53,043 bases of DNA from Endozoicomonas numazuensis. Lineage in GTDB: Bacteria > Pseudomonadota > Gammaproteobacteria > Pseudomonadales > Endozoicomonadaceae. The DNA lies in contig NZ_JOKH01000006.1 in assembly GCF_000722635.1 (NCBI RefSeq), positions 160,063-213,105 of the forward strand, in the 5' to 3' direction. The notes under the pieces are model-generated. The model was not told the origin of the DNA and ran no database searches. It saw only the letters and a list, made by a program, of their open reading frames with translations. Numbering within the stretch: position 1 is the first letter of the stretch; each line of letters starts with the position of its first letter. Made by a program: the position numbers and the translations under genes. Of this stretch, positions 8,874 to 18,950 are shown piece after piece.

Positions 8874-9950
8874 ATGCCTGCACTCACCAGTATTTCCAGT
8901 CAGATCATTCTCATGATTTTGCTGAGCTTCATTATGCTTAGTAAAGTCAGAGCCCAGGAACTACGCATCTTGACCTGGACAGGCTATGCGCCAGACAGTG
9001 TCATTGAGTTATTCGAGAAAGAAACCGGAATCAAGGTCAAGGTGACACTGACCAACAATGCTGACATTATTGATCAGCTCCGTGAAAACCGGGGCGCAGG
9101 CTATGATCTGGTTCAACCCAGCATGGATCAGATTGCCTGGAGCCAGCAACAGTATCAGATATACAAGCCCATCGACATGAACAGAATTGATCTCTCGCGA
9201 GTGGATCCTTCGCTGCTCAAGGTCACTAGCAACAATGTCGAGCTGGAAGGTTCTCTCTATGGCTTACCCCATGTCTGGGGAACGAATGGACTGATCGCCC
9301 ACACCAGTAAGCCCGGAACATCACTGAGTTTCAAAGATCTCTGCTCCAGTGAATATCAGGGTAAAGCCGCCATGCGCCTGGATCGTCCTACCCTGATTGG
9401 TTTTGCCTTTGCTCTGGGTGAAGATCCCTTTTCTGCCTATGACAACCAGAGCCAATATCGAAAAATTCTCACCCGGGTGTCAGACAAGTTGATTCGTTGC
9501 AAAAATAACCTCAAGGCCTACTGGCAGGGTGGAGAATCTCTGCTCAACCAGTTTCGAAAAGGGGAACTGAGGCTCGCTACAGGATGGGACGCCGGAGGCT
9601 GGAAGCTCCATCAGGAGACAGGACATTTCAATTATGTAGCGCCAGAATCAGGGGCGCTGGGATGGATCGATACCTTTGCCCTGCCCGCCCGCAGCAAAAA
9701 TGACAAAGCCGCTTATCAATGGATTAACTTCGTCATGAAACCGGAAATTGCTGCCCTCATTACTAAAGCCAGTGGCCAGTTCACTGCCTCTGCAGGCTCT
9801 GAAGAGTACGTTGATCACAAACTTGCCAAAAGTTACCGGAGCAGCTTCTCTTTAGATGCCCTTAAAAATATCAAGTGGTTTCCTGCCCAGCCAGAAGGCA
9901 TCAGCGACCTGGAGCAACAGGCACTGAACCAGATCCGAACCGCTTTGTAA
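8874..9950 (+). CDS. PotD/PotF-like periplasmic solute-binding protein
   Basis: Binds a small solute, probably a polyamine, in the periplasm for an ABC importer. Seen: a signal peptide ending SKVRA/QELRILTW, the typical start of mature PotD/PotF (LRILTWTGYAPDSVIELFEKETGIKV), and hallmarks YGLPHVWGTNGL and GWIDTFALP. Length (about 358) is normal. The ATG at 8874 follows a GGGGGT run; an ATG at 8862 is possible but has no ribosome site. No permease or ATPase gene is nearby, so it either feeds a distant transporter or serves in sensing. A strong terminator follows, separating it from nap. Confidence 0.85.
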   Translation: MPALTSISSQIILMILLSFIMLSKVRAQELRILTWTGYAPDSVIELFEKETGIKVKVTLTNNADIIDQLRENRGAGYDLVQPSMDQIAWSQQQYQIYKPIDMNRIDLSRVDPSLLKVTSNNVELEGSLYGLPHVWGTNGLIAHTSKPGTSLSFKDLCSSEYQGKAAMRLDRPTLIGFAFALGEDPFSAYDNQSQYRKILTRVSDKLIRCKNNLKAYWQGGESLLNQFRKGELRLATGWDAGGWKLHQETGHFNYVAPESGALGWIDTFALPARSKNDKAAYQWINFVMKPEIAALITKASGQFTASAGSEEYVDHKLAKSYRSSFSLDALKNIKWFPAQPEGISDLEQQALNQIRTAL

Positions 9951-9993
9951 GACAGTCCACCTTCATCTGACTTTCCCATCTATACTCACCCCC

Positions 9994-10022
9994 CAGCTGA
10001 CTTCAATGTCAGCTGATTTTTT
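9994..10022 (+). terminator. Intrinsic terminator after the binding-protein gene
   Basis: Perfect 8-bp stem cagctgac/gtcagctg (9994-10001, 10008-10015) with a 6-nt loop, followed by a run of six T. Confidence 0.88.
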
Positions 10023-10073
10023 CCTGTCCCAATCACCTATACCAATCTAACGCACGCACTTTGATGGCTGCTT

Positions 10074-10604
10074 ATGACCAAAAATACCTTTGATCATTCC
10101 AGACGCAACTTTATTCTGGGCCAGTCTGCTCAAAAATCGCCGCCCCCCATAAGACCACCATGGTCTTATAACGAACAGCTGTTTCTGGAATGTTGCAGCC
10201 AGTGCCAGAAATGCCTTGAGGCCTGTCCAGGTAAAATTCTGACCAAGGGAGAAGGCGGCTTTCCTGCGGTGGACTTTCTACAAGGCGAATGCACTTTCTG
10301 TGAAGCCTGCCTGAAGGTTTGTGACGATGGCGCTCTGATGCAGCTCAACCACCAACCTCCCTGGTACCTGAAAGCTTCAATCCAGTCAGAATGTCTGACA
10401 TTTAAAGGCATTAACTGCCAAACCTGTATTGATATGTGTGGCACTCAGGCCTTGACCTCTCTGTTTAATTCGCAGGGAATCTCTTCCCCCCAGATCAACT
10501 CCGATCTGTGTACGGGCTGTGGTGCCTGTTTTCAGGTCTGTCCATCAGGCTCCATTGAAATGATTTCACTGCAACCGGATGAAACGATCCATGAGCAAAA
10601 CTGA
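10074..10604 (+). CDS. napF: NapF ferredoxin-type maturation protein
   Basis: Cytoplasmic iron-sulphur protein that helps mature NapA. Seen: cysteine clusters CCSQCQKCLEACP (40-51), CTFCEACLKVC (73-83), CQTCIDMC (115-122) and CTGCGACFQVCP (146-157), for several [4Fe-4S] clusters, and an N-terminal RRNFILG segment. Length 176 is close to E. coli NapF (164). It is first in napFDABC and overlaps napD by 14 nt. The ribosome site is weak. No obvious FNR palindrome was found in the short upstream gap. Confidence 0.93.
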   Translation: MTKNTFDHSRRNFILGQSAQKSPPPIRPPWSYNEQLFLECCSQCQKCLEACPGKILTKGEGGFPAVDFLQGECTFCEACLKVCDDGALMQLNHQPPWYLKASIQSECLTFKGINCQTCIDMCGTQALTSLFNSQGISSPQINSDLCTGCGACFQVCPSGSIEMISLQPDETIHEQN

Positions 10605-10911
10605 ACATCACGCTCCTGAGATAAATGCCTATACTGTGTGTGGTCTTGTTGTGCTGTCACGTCCAGAGAACTACCGTCAGGTACTCGACCTTTTGCTTAC
10701 GATCAAGGGTCTGGATGTCCATAACTCAACAGACACTGGTCGTTTTGCTATCACACTGGAGGAATTTCCGGAAAGCTCTTTGATGACCCATCAAATAGAG
10801 CAGGTCAGATGCCTGCCCGGTATCATTGATGTTTCACTGGTCTATACCCATACAGAGCCCCTGACAAACGACGGGGGGTCTGATGGGAGGGGTCTGACAG
10901 CCAGCCAATAA
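10591..10911 (+). CDS. napD: NapD, NapA-specific Tat chaperone
   Basis: Small cytoplasmic chaperone that binds the twin-arginine signal of NapA until the cofactor is loaded. Seen: a ferredoxin-like fold pattern with VCGLVVLSRPENY, IKGLDVHNSTDTGRFAITLE and LPGIIDVSLVYTHTE, all typical of NapD. ATG at 10591 (MSKTEHH) is preferred, giving 106 residues; the ATG at 10579 would add four. It overlaps the napF end, which suggests translational coupling. Upstream of napA. Confidence 0.92.
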   Translation: MSKTEHHAPEINAYTVCGLVVLSRPENYRQVLDLLLTIKGLDVHNSTDTGRFAITLEEFPESSLMTHQIEQVRCLPGIIDVSLVYTHTEPLTNDGGSDGRGLTASQ

Positions 10912-11004
10912 ACATTCCCTTCCGGCAATTCAAATCGCATCACCCTGCCTCGGGCTGCTCCTGATGAAGTGACCCGAGTGTTCAACAACAGGTGCCCAGG
11001 CATC

Positions 11005-13491
11005 ATGAACGAAAGTCGTCGCCAGTTTCTGAAAACTTCTGCCGCTGCGGCTGCAGCCAGTGCCGCTGGATTATCCTTTGCTGCACCCTCCGATACTATT
11101 CCCGTCAGTAAGGACAAAAGCATTCGATGGGACAAAGCGCCCTGTCGCTTTTGCGGAACAGGTTGCAGCGTACTGGTCGGCGTTAAGAATGACCGGGTTG
11201 TAGCGACCCAGGCAGACCCGGAATCCCCTGTAAACCGTGGACTTAACTGCATAAAAGGATACTTTCTCTCCAAAATCATGTACGGCTCTGATCGCCTGAC
11301 GACGCCTTTGATGAGGATGAAGAATGGCAAGTACGATAAACAAGGAGAGTTTACCCCGGTCAGTTGGAATATCGCTTTCCAGGAAATGGCCACCCAGTTC
11401 AAAAAAGCGCTTAAAAAAGGTCCGGAATACGTCGGTATGTTCGGTTCAGGTCAATGGACTGTCTGGGAAGGTTATGCGGCCTCCAAATTCATGAAAGCAG
11501 GTTTGCGGTCTAATAACCTGGAACCCAACGCACGACACTGTATGGCTTCTGCCGTTGTGGGCTTTATGAGAACCTTCGGGATTGATGAGCCCATGGGTTG
11601 TTATGACGACTTTGAAAATGCTGATCATTTTGTGCTCTGGGGCTCCAACATGGCAGAAAATCATCCGGTACTGTGGAGCCGGATAGCCGCCAGAGTTCTG
11701 TCACACTCCCATGTTAAAGTCTCAGTGCTGTCCACTTATATTCATCGCTCCTGTGAACTGGCAAACTTCCCGATCCTATTCAAGCCCCAAACAGATCTTG
11801 CTATAGGCAACTACATCTGTAATCACATTATCTCAACAAACCAGGTCAACAAGGACTTTCTCCAAAAGCATACCCACATTCGCCGGGGTGCAACCGATAT
11901 CGGTTATGGCCTCAAGCCAACAGACCCTCGGCAGGAGGCTGCAAAGCATCCGGATGATGGCAGCTCTGAGCCCATCAACCTGGAAGAATTTGCCGTCTTT
12001 GTCAGCGACTACAGTCTGGACAAGGTTTCGGAAATGTCAGGGGTTCCCAAACAATCCCTGCTTGAGTTAGCCGAAATGTATGCCAATCCTGACATCAAGG
12101 TGCTCTCCATGTGGACGATGGGAGTCAACCAGCATACCCGTGGTGTCTGGATGAACAATATCATCTACAACATTCACCTGTTGACCGGCAAGATATCCGA
12201 ACCGGGCAATAATCCATTTTCTCTGACGGGTCAGCCCTCGGCGTGCGGCACTGCCCGGGAAGTCGGAACCTTTGCCCATCGTCTGCCTGCTGATATGGTG
12301 GTCAATAACCCCAAGCACCGGGCTATTGCAGAAAAAATCTGGAAATTGCCTTCCGGCACCATTCCGGAAAAACCCGGTTATCATGCAGTGTTGCAGAATC
12401 GCATGCTCAAGGAAGGCAAAATCAATGCTTACTGGGTCATGTGCAACAACAATGTTCAGACTGCCCCTAACCTGAACGATGAGACACTCCCGGGTTACCG
12501 GAACCCTGATAACTTTATTGTCTGCTCTGATGCCTACCCCACCGTAACGACTTCGGTTTCGGACTTGATACTGCCCACCGCTATGTGGGTGGAGAAAGAA
12601 GGAGCCTATGGAAACGCAGAACGACGGACTCAGATGTGGTATCAACAGGTCGATGCACCTGGCGAGGCCAAGAGTGACCTTTGGCAATTGATGGAATTTT
12701 CCAAATATTTCAAAGTCTCAGAAATCTGGCCCAGCGAATTGATTGCCCAAAAACCCGACCTTGCTAAAAAAACGCTTTACGACGTGCTGTTTAAAAATGG
12801 CACGGTGGATCGCTTCCCCTTGAAACAAACAAACCCCGAACACAACAACGTGGAATCCAAAGACTTTGGTTTTTACGTCCAGAAAGGCCTGTTTGAAGAG
12901 TACGCAACCTTTGGTCGGGGTAAGGCTCATGATCTGGCGCCTTTTGAGGCCTATCATAAGAGTCGTGGATTACGCTGGCCTGTTGTGGACGGCAAGGAAA
13001 CCCTCTGGCGATTCCGTGAAGGCTATGACCCCTATGTCAAGGAAGGTATGGGCATTGATTTCTATGGAAAACCGGACGGTAAAGCCTGGCTGTTTGCTTT
13101 ACCCTATGAGCCCCCTCCCGCTGTTCCTGATGAAGAATTTGACCTGTGGCTCTGTACCGGCAGGGTGCTGGAGCAATGGCATTCCGGCACGATGACACAA
13201 CGGGTTCCCGAGCTCTACAAGGCCTTTCCGGATGCTGTGCTGTTTATGCACCCGGACGATGCCAAAGAGCGAAACCTGCGGCGGGGAGAAGAAGCCCTGA
13301 TCATTTCCCGCCGCGGTGAAGTTCGTTCGAGAGTGGAAACCCGGGGGCGCAACACCATGCCCAGAGGTTACACATTTATTCCCTTCTTTGATGCCAGCGA
13401 GCTGGTGAATAAATTAATTCTGGACGCCACCGATCCGTTATCCAAACAGACGGATTACAAGAAATGTCCTGTCCGGATAGAGAAGGTCTGA
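11005..13491 (+). CDS. napA: NapA, periplasmic nitrate reductase catalytic subunit
   Basis: Reduces nitrate to nitrite in the periplasm using a bis-MGD molybdenum cofactor and one [4Fe-4S] cluster. Seen: Tat signal SRRQFLK (4-10), cluster cysteines 47, 50, 54 and 82 (CRFCGTGC...NCIKG), likely Mo ligand Cys179 ([17 protein letters not shown]), and late cofactor motifs [17 protein letters not shown] and YTFIPFFD. The ATG at 11005 gives 828 residues, the same as E. coli NapA; an in-frame upstream ATG at 10969 would place 12 extra residues before the Tat motif. Ends 8 nt before napB. Confidence 0.97.
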   Translation: MNESRRQFLKTSAAAAAASAAGLSFAAPSDTIPVSKDKSIRWDKAPCRFCGTGCSVLVGVKNDRVVATQADPESPVNRGLNCIKGYFLSKIMYGSDRLTTPLMRMKNGKYDKQGEFTPVSWNIAFQEMATQFKKALKKGPEYVGMFGSGQWTVWEGYAASKFMKAGLRSNNLEPNARHCMASAVVGFMRTFGIDEPMGCYDDFENADHFVLWGSNMAENHPVLWSRIAARVLSHSHVKVSVLSTYIHRSCELANFPILFKPQTDLAIGNYICNHIISTNQVNKDFLQKHTHIRRGATDIGYGLKPTDPRQEAAKHPDDGSSEPINLEEFAVFVSDYSLDKVSEMSGVPKQSLLELAEMYANPDIKVLSMWTMGVNQHTRGVWMNNIIYNIHLLTGKISEPGNNPFSLTGQPSACGTAREVGTFAHRLPADMVVNNPKHRAIAEKIWKLPSGTIPEKPGYHAVLQNRMLKEGKINAYWVMCNNNVQTAPNLNDETLPGYRNPDNFIVCSDAYPTVTTSVSDLILPTAMWVEKEGAYGNAERRTQMWYQQVDAPGEAKSDLWQLMEFSKYFKVSEIWPSELIAQKPDLAKKTLYDVLFKNGTVDRFPLKQTNPEHNNVESKDFGFYVQKGLFEEYATFGRGKAHDLAPFEAYHKSRGLRWPVVDGKETLWRFREGYDPYVKEGMGIDFYGKPDGKAWLFALPYEPPPAVPDEEFDLWLCTGRVLEQWHSGTMTQRVPELYKAFPDAVLFMHPDDAKERNLRRGEEALIISRRGEVRSRVETRGRNTMPRGYTFIPFFDASELVNKLILDATDPLSKQTDYKKCPVRIEKV

Positions 13492-13499
13492 GGTGAAGC

Positions 13500-13982
13500 A
13501 TGAACCGTCGAACTGTCAGCCTGCTCTGGCTACCTGTCTCTGCCATCATTTTGTACCTGGCCAGTATTACTGTATTACAGGGAGCTGATAATCAGCCTCC
13601 ACCAGAAGAGGTTGAATCCTTGCGGGGGGCTGCTCCTGTGGGAGAAGTTCCCGCCGCTCCGGATCTGAAAAAATATCCGAAAGAACAAGTCCCCATGGAT
13701 CTGCAATTTGTGGGACAACCTCCATTGATCCCCCACTCTATTCGTGGCTATCAGATCACGGCCAACAGCAATAAATGCCTGACCTGCCATGCCTGGGAAA
13801 ATGCAGCCAGTACTGGAGCACCCCGGATTGGTATCTCTCACTTCAGAGACAGGGACGGTAAGGTACTCGCAGATGTTTCGCCATCACGGTATTTCTGCAC
13901 CCAGTGCCATGTTCCGCAGGCTAATGCCAAACCTCTGGTACCCAATACCTACCAACCCGTTGAGAGTTTGAAAAAGCCATGA
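13500..13982 (+). CDS. napB: NapB, dihaem cytochrome c subunit
   Basis: Periplasmic electron-transfer subunit that passes electrons from NapC to NapA. Seen: signal-like N-terminus ([18 protein letters not shown]), two haem c sites CLTCH (93-97) and CTQCH (133-137), and the conserved [14 protein letters not shown] stretch before the first haem, where the histidine is a probable haem ligand. Length 160 is usual. Its stop overlaps the napC start by 4 nt (ATGA), so the two are probably translationally coupled. Confidence 0.95.
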   Translation: MNRRTVSLLWLPVSAIILYLASITVLQGADNQPPPEEVESLRGAAPVGEVPAAPDLKKYPKEQVPMDLQFVGQPPLIPHSIRGYQITANSNKCLTCHAWENAASTGAPRIGISHFRDRDGKVLADVSPSRYFCTQCHVPQANAKPLVPNTYQPVESLKKP

Positions 13983-14575
13983 AATTGCCCATCCCTGAAT
14001 TTCTGAAGAGATATTGGCATTTCCTTACCCGCCCTCTCGCACTGGCTCTCTGGATCATTCTGGCATTCGGCTTTTTTGCCGGCATTATTTTCTGGGGCGG
14101 GTTCAATACCATGATGGAGATGAGCAACACCGAAGCCTTTTGCACGAGCTGTCATGAGATGAGAGATACGGTTTTCCAGGAAATGAAAACCACCATTCAT
14201 TTCAGCAATCGATCCGGTGTCCGGGCCAGTTGCCCGGACTGCCATGTTCCCCATGAGTGGACACACAAAATTGTACGAAAGGTTCAGGCCAGCAAGGAAC
14301 TCTGGGGCAAAATTACCGGCAAGATCGATACCCCTCGAAAGTTTGAGGAACATCGTCTCCAAATGGCTATGCGAGAATGGGATCGTATGAAAAAGAACGA
14401 TTCAAGAGAATGCCGTAACTGTCACAACTTTGATTCAATGGACTTTTCATTGCAATCCAAACGAGCGGCCCATATGCACAGCACGGCTCTGGCTTCAGGT
14501 GAGCTGACCTGCATCGACTGCCATAAAGGCATTGCTCATAAACTGCCTGATATGTCTGGCGTTCCGGGCTGGTAA
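13979..14575 (+). CDS. napC: NapC, tetrahaem quinol dehydrogenase
   Basis: Inner-membrane NapC/NirT-family cytochrome that takes electrons from quinol and delivers them to NapB. Seen: one membrane span (about 19-40) and four haem c sites CTSCH (55-59), CPDCH (85-89), CRNCH (145-149) and CIDCH (178-182). Length 198 is typical. There are no napG or napH genes here, so NapC should be the only quinol route, as in the simpler napFDABC type. Confidence 0.96.
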   Translation: MKLPIPEFLKRYWHFLTRPLALALWIILAFGFFAGIIFWGGFNTMMEMSNTEAFCTSCHEMRDTVFQEMKTTIHFSNRSGVRASCPDCHVPHEWTHKIVRKVQASKELWGKITGKIDTPRKFEEHRLQMAMREWDRMKKNDSRECRNCHNFDSMDFSLQSKRAAHMHSTALASGELTCIDCHKGIAHKLPDMSGVPGW

Positions 14576-14736
14576 TTTACGACTATAATCTTCTATATAC
14601 CCGTCACATGAAGAATGTGATGCTGTTAGCTGCATTCCCACTGCTGACGATACAGACATTTTTTATAGCAGATTTTCTATAGTAACTATGCTCGAAACAA
14701 AGCCTTAATAGATCTGATCAACAGCGAGGTTCATGT

Positions 14737-14883
14737 ATGAGTGCTCTGGAAACCGCCATCTGGTATACCCTTGGCTATCTGGTAATGCCCATGATTTTTC
14801 TGGGCGGTTATGCCGTTACTGCCTTTATTGCCTGTGTGATGATTGACTGGCTCAAGCTGGACCAGAAGAAAACTGAAGCCTGA
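14737..14883 (+). CDS. 48-residue single-span membrane protein (TIGR02808-like)
   Basis: Too short for usual gene calling, but supported. Seen: ATG at 14737 with GAGG 7 nt before it, encoding MSALETAIWYTLGYLVMPMI followed by more hydrophobic residues and a charged tail (DWLKLDQKKTEA). Known: a family of about 46-residue one-span proteins (TIGR02808, from memory) occurs near periplasmic nitrate reductase genes in Vibrio and Photobacterium. Its place right after napC fits. Inferred: an accessory membrane peptide for Nap or NapC; the function is unknown. The 160-nt gap after napC may hold its own promoter. Confidence 0.8.
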   Translation: MSALETAIWYTLGYLVMPMIFLGGYAVTAFIACVMIDWLKLDQKKTEA

Positions 14884-14902
14884 GGCAGATGGCAGAGCCT
14901 CA
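14881..14902. terminator. Hairpin spanning two convergent stop codons
   Basis: TGAGGC (14881-14886) and GCCTCA (14897-14902) pair across 10 nt and contain the stop codons of the small membrane protein and of polB. It lacks a T-run, so a bidirectional terminator role is only likely. Confidence 0.45.
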
Positions 14903-17323
14903 GAACAGTCCCATCTGTTCATCAATAAGCGTATTAAAATCCAGGTTTATAAAAGGCAGAACGCCGTCTGCTACCGGCTTCAATTGCTTATCAATGTAGT
15001 GTTGATAATCGATGGGACTGGTACGGTACTCCAGCGGCTCAGGACCATTGACTGTCATCACGTACTGAACCCAGCCTTTCCTCTGGTACTTCAGCGTTTT
15101 TCCCAGTGACTGGTTCATCTCGTCTGCTTTTCTGGCGGCTCTGACCTGGGGAGGAACATTTTTAACATAGTCCTTGAGATTACGCCGGAGTCGCTTACGG
15201 TAGACCAGCTTGTCATCCCATTCACCGGCCAGTGTTTTTTCTACTGTTTCCCTCACCAGCGTTTCCGGAGACTGATCAGCGAACACCAGAGAAAAGAGCT
15301 CTGTCTGAAAATACTTTGCCAGTGCCGTCCAGTCAGAACGCACAGTCTCCAACCCCTTGAATACCAGTTCCTGCCCTGAAGAGGTTGCTTTAATACCGGC
15401 ATAACGCTTTTTACTGCCTGTATCTGCTCCGCGAATCGTTGGCATTAAGAAACGTTGATAGCAGGTCTCAAACTCAAGTTCCAAGTCTGACGCCAGCTGA
15501 AAATCCTTTTCCAGCTTGGCGGTCCAGCGATCATTAATCATTTGCTCCAGTTTTTTACCGGTGGCTCTTGCCTCGTCATCGGAATAGGTTTCGCTCAGGA
15601 GCACAAACGTAGAATCAGTATCGCCATAAATCACCTGATAGCCCTGCTCTTCTATCCAGCGGGCCGTTTGCTGCATGATTTCGTGCCCTCTCATAGTGAT
15701 GGAACTGGCCAGACGGGTGTCGTAGAAACGACAACCACCAGAACCCAGGACACCATAGAAAGAGTTCATAATGATCTTCAGCGCTTGAGAGCGAGCTGCA
15801 TCTTTCTGCTTTTTCGCTTCATCTCTCTGAACCCAAAGAGACGAAATAATGTCAGGCAGAAAATGTTGATCTCTGGAAAACAGAGCGCCACGAAACCCGG
15901 GAATGGTGCCTTCTGGCGCTTTTAGCCCTTCCACCAGCCCCAGAGGATCTATCTTGAACGTCCGGATAATGGAAGGGTACAAACTCTTGAAGTCCAAAAC
16001 GATGACATTGCGATACAAACCCGGAATAGAGTCCATCACATAACCGCCGGGGCTGGCCAAGCCACCGTCTTCTGGTAAATTCGGTGCGACATAGCCCGCA
16101 CGATGTAAACGGGGCATATAGAGATTGGTGAAGGCCTGAACTGAGCCTCCCATGCGATCCAGCTCCAGTCCCGTCAGCTGACTGCGTAGCCTCAAATAGT
16201 CAAGAATATTGGTGTGCTCAAAAATCTCTTCAACCAGCCGGCAATCTTCCAGGTTGTAACGAGCCAGTTTCTCTTTGTTGTGACGAAAGTCGTGATTGAT
16301 AATCGCCATCCGGTTATCAACGTCTTCTGTCGCCTTACCCCGCCCCAGCAGCGTCTGAGCCACAAACTCCAGACTAAAGCTGTCAAACTGATAAGTTGCC
16401 GCCTTCAAGGCCTCAATCCCATCAATCACCATACGACCCGGTATCGTAATAAAACCCTGATCCGTTTCACCCCTACGATTTCTCCAGCTGGCGGGCTGTT
16501 GCCCTCTGCCGAGTCTTAATCGCATCCCATGCCGTTCTGCTCGCTTGAGCAGCAGACGAAAATCAAAATTAATGACATTCCAGCCAATGACAATATCCGG
16601 ATCCAGAATTTTCATCGTTTCTTCAAAAGATTCCAACAGTGCTTTTTCATCGGCGACCCACTGTATCCAGTCTACCGGCTCCTGATCTCCCACCATGATC
16701 ACCTGACCATAGCCCTGACCATAGCCCTGACCTGAAAGACCGATTGAGTAGAGCTCACCACGTTCTGAACATTCAATATCCAGAGAAATCACTTTGAAGT
16801 TCGGCTTGAATTCAGTTGGCCGAATTTTGACATTACGACACTCCTGATAGCCTGATTTCTGAACCCGGTCACCGGTAAATGCCAACCCTCCGTATACGAA
16901 CCGCTCCATCAGGTACCGGTCTGCCAGCCTGACATCGGCTTCCAGCAACTCGACGCCTCTGGAGCGCAGAAAATCATGCATCTGAAAAGACTGACCCACT
17001 CCCTTGCAGTAAAGGGCCGTTACAGGTTCATGATGAAAATTCTTCAGGGGAAGTGGCCTGGACTCGACGCCCGGAAAAGCCTTTGTAAACTCTGCCTTCA
17101 GAGCCTCAATGTGAGAAGTTACAACAAAACAGACAGGACGTTCGCCTTCAACCACCAGCCTGACTGGGCCAGTGTCAGTAACCACCCATAAAATAATCTC
17201 GGCCTGCCCCCCCGTGCGGTCATGCTTTCGGTCATGCTTTCGGTCATGCTTTCGGTCATGAGAGTGTCGGCTTAAAAGAAAGCCATTCTGTACAGGCTCG
17301 GTATTTGGCAAGTCAGTTCTCAA
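14900..17323 (-). CDS. polB: DNA polymerase II (family B)
   Basis: Repair and translesion polymerase with 3'-5' proofreading, usually under SOS control. Seen: exonuclease motif LDIECSERGELYSIGL (Asp182, Glu184), NVINFDFRLLLKRAERHG, polymerase motifs VLDFKSLYPSIIRTFKIDPL and YGDTDSTF, and PTIRGADTGSKKRYAG, matching E. coli Pol II throughout. The first start is TTG at 17323; another TTG lies at 17311, and no ATG is nearby. The N-terminus carries a species-specific RKHD repeat (about 23-36) and a GYGQGYGQ insert near residue 200, both from 12-bp tandem repeats. No clear LexA box was recognised. Confidence 0.96.
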   Translation of the reverse strand: MRTDLPNTEPVQNGFLLSRHSHDRKHDRKHDRKHDRTGGQAEIILWVVTDTGPVRLVVEGERPVCFVVTSHIEALKAEFTKAFPGVESRPLPLKNFHHEPVTALYCKGVGQSFQMHDFLRSRGVELLEADVRLADRYLMERFVYGGLAFTGDRVQKSGYQECRNVKIRPTEFKPNFKVISLDIECSERGELYSIGLSGQGYGQGYGQVIMVGDQEPVDWIQWVADEKALLESFEETMKILDPDIVIGWNVINFDFRLLLKRAERHGMRLRLGRGQQPASWRNRRGETDQGFITIPGRMVIDGIEALKAATYQFDSFSLEFVAQTLLGRGKATEDVDNRMAIINHDFRHNKEKLARYNLEDCRLVEEIFEHTNILDYLRLRSQLTGLELDRMGGSVQAFTNLYMPRLHRAGYVAPNLPEDGGLASPGGYVMDSIPGLYRNVIVLDFKSLYPSIIRTFKIDPLGLVEGLKAPEGTIPGFRGALFSRDQHFLPDIISSLWVQRDEAKKQKDAARSQALKIIMNSFYGVLGSGGCRFYDTRLASSITMRGHEIMQQTARWIEEQGYQVIYGDTDSTFVLLSETYSDDEARATGKKLEQMINDRWTAKLEKDFQLASDLELEFETCYQRFLMPTIRGADTGSKKRYAGIKATSSGQELVFKGLETVRSDWTALAKYFQTELFSLVFADQSPETLVRETVEKTLAGEWDDKLVYRKRLRRNLKDYVKNVPPQVRAARKADEMNQSLGKTLKYQRKGWVQYVMTVNGPEPLEYRTSPIDYQHYIDKQLKPVADGVLPFINLDFNTLIDEQMGLF
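16703..16732. repeat. 12-bp tandem repeat in polB (2.5 copies)
   Basis: ctgaccatagcc repeats in frame and encodes GYGQGYGQ inside the exonuclease region; the length keeps the reading frame. Confidence 0.9.
17217..17260. repeat. 12-bp tandem repeat in polB (3.7 copies)
   Basis: cggtcatgcttt repeats in frame near the polB 5' end and encodes the RKHD repeat. Copy-number change would alter the N-terminus by four residues per unit. Confidence 0.93.
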
Positions 17324-17636
17324 AGCAGTCTTCTATTCATCATTTCAGGCTCACAGCGAGTGATTGACCTGATATTAACATTGCTGGAGAACCGCTGGGA
17401 GAGTGAAAATCAGGAATCAGTATGGACAAAACTCTCAGGACTGGCTAAAAATGGAAGATCTTCAAAGCCTGAACAACCTGCTTCCACCTTACCCGGGCAG
17501 AAGACTTGAATGCGATCCGTCCAGTGTAGAACCACTGAGGCTCTATAATAATCCGTCATAAACGAATGAAATATTTTTTCATCACTGACTGTGGTGAAGA
17601 GATTTTCACGATAAGAAAAATGATAGGTTCAGTTTG
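17324..17636. other. polB/hmgA divergent intergenic region
   Basis: Should hold promoters for polB (left) and hmgA (right). A GTG-initiated 49-codon frame at 17360-17509 reads plausibly (ENRWESENQESVWTKLSGL) but has no clear ribosome site and no recognised relative, so it is not called a gene. A weak inverted repeat CATCAC/GTGGTG at 17581-17597 could be an operator for hmgA. Confidence 0.4.
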
Positions 17637-18950
17637 ATGACATTACCTGATGATCTTGAATACCAGACGGGCTTTGGTAACGAGCATGAAACAGAAGCAC
17701 TGCCTGACGCCCTGCCCAAGGCTTGCTTCAGCCCTCAGAAAGTCCCTTATGGACTCTACGCAGAGCAATTTTCTTCGACGGCTTTCACCGCGCCCAAACA
17801 CCAGAACCGCCGGACCTGGACCTATCGAATTCGACCTTCTGCTGTTCAGGGAGACTACCAGTCCTGGGACCATAACCCCCTGCTGAAAACAGCGCCGCTG
17901 AGAGATCTGCCGCCTACACCGAGTCAGCTTCGCTGGGGTCCGCTGCCTGCTCCGGAACAACCTGCTGATTTTATCAGTGGTCTGACCACAATCGCAGCTA
18001 ATGGTGATGCCAGTACACAGATTGGTACTGCCATTCATTTGTATGCGGCCAATCAGAGCATGGAAAAGCGTTTCTTTTACAATGCCGATGGCGAGTTACT
18101 GATAGTCCCACAGGCAGGCGCTCTGATGATCTGTACTGAATTGGGTCGATTACAGGTCAGTCCGGGAGACATTGCCGTGATTCCCAGAGGGATTAAATTC
18201 AGGGTGGACCTGCTAGAAGAAAAAGCCAGCGGTTATCTCTGCGAGAACTATGGAGCCCCGCTCACCTTGCCGGAACGTGGTCCGGTTGGCGCCAATGGCT
18301 TTGCCAATGACCGGGATTTCCAATACCCCGTTGCCTGGTATGAGGAGAAAGAAGGTGAGTTCGAACTGATCTGCAAATTCTCGGGCCACCTTTATGCCTG
18401 CGAACTCAATCACTCCCCACTGGATGTGGTGGCCTGGGTGGGAACATCAGCGCCTTATAAATACCAACTGTCTCGCTTTAATGTCATCAATACGGTGAGC
18501 TACGACCATCCTGACCCCTCTATATTTACGGTTCTGACTTCTCAATCGGATACACCCGGGGTTGCCAATCTGGACTTCGTCATTTTTCCTCCCCGCTGGA
18601 TGGTGGCAGAAAACACGTTCCGTCCTCCCTGGTATCACCGCAATATCATGAGCGAGTTCATGGGACTGGTTCACGGTGTTTATGACGCCAAAGAAAAAGG
18701 CTTTGTCCCTGGCGGGAGCAGTTTGCATAACTGCATGTCACCTCATGGACCCGAAGCAGACGTGTTCAAGAAGGCCAGCGAAGCGGATCTGAAGCCCGTA
18801 CGTTATGAAAATACCCTGGCCTTTATGTTTGAATCCCGATACGTCTATGTACCATCTAAATTTGCCATGGAAAGCGACATACGACAAAAAGACTATATTA
18901 AATGCTGGTCTGGCCTGCAGAAACACTTTGACCCAAACCAGAAGCCATAA
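17637..18950 (+). CDS. hmgA: Homogentisate 1,2-dioxygenase
   Basis: Opens the ring of homogentisate to maleylacetoacetate with Fe(II) and oxygen, in tyrosine and phenylalanine breakdown. Seen: [15 protein letters not shown] at the start, [18 protein letters not shown], and the metal-site region [19 protein letters not shown] then [16 protein letters not shown], which carry the His/Glu ligands of the family. Length 437 is typical. ATG at 17637 is chosen over the TTG just before it; AGG sits 9 nt upstream. It heads an operon-like run with fahA and maiA. No hppD gene is in the window. Confidence 0.97.
   Translation: MTLPDDLEYQTGFGNEHETEALPDALPKACFSPQKVPYGLYAEQFSSTAFTAPKHQNRRTWTYRIRPSAVQGDYQSWDHNPLLKTAPLRDLPPTPSQLRWGPLPAPEQPADFISGLTTIAANGDASTQIGTAIHLYAANQSMEKRFFYNADGELLIVPQAGALMICTELGRLQVSPGDIAVIPRGIKFRVDLLEEKASGYLCENYGAPLTLPERGPVGANGFANDRDFQYPVAWYEEKEGEFELICKFSGHLYACELNHSPLDVVAWVGTSAPYKYQLSRFNVINTVSYDHPDPSIFTVLTSQSDTPGVANLDFVIFPPRWMVAENTFRPPWYHRNIMSEFMGLVHGVYDAKEKGFVPGGSSLHNCMSPHGPEADVFKKASEADLKPVRYENTLAFMFESRYVYVPSKFAMESDIRQKDYIKCWSGLQKHFDPNQKP

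Noticed and set aside
10023..10073. FNR- or Nar-type site before napF
   Set aside because: No TTGAT-N4-ATCAA palindrome or NarL heptamer pair seen in the short gap.
10842..11402. 186-codon minus frame over napD/napA
   Set aside because: Shadow of napA on the other strand.
14604..14620. TCACAT/ATGTGA inverted repeat after napC, like a CRP site
   Set aside because: The half-sites face the wrong way for CRP (TGTGA...TCACA expected); more likely a small hairpin.
17360..17509. 49-codon frame upstream of hmgA
   Set aside because: GTG start with no clear ribosome site and no recognised relative; may be decayed sequence.
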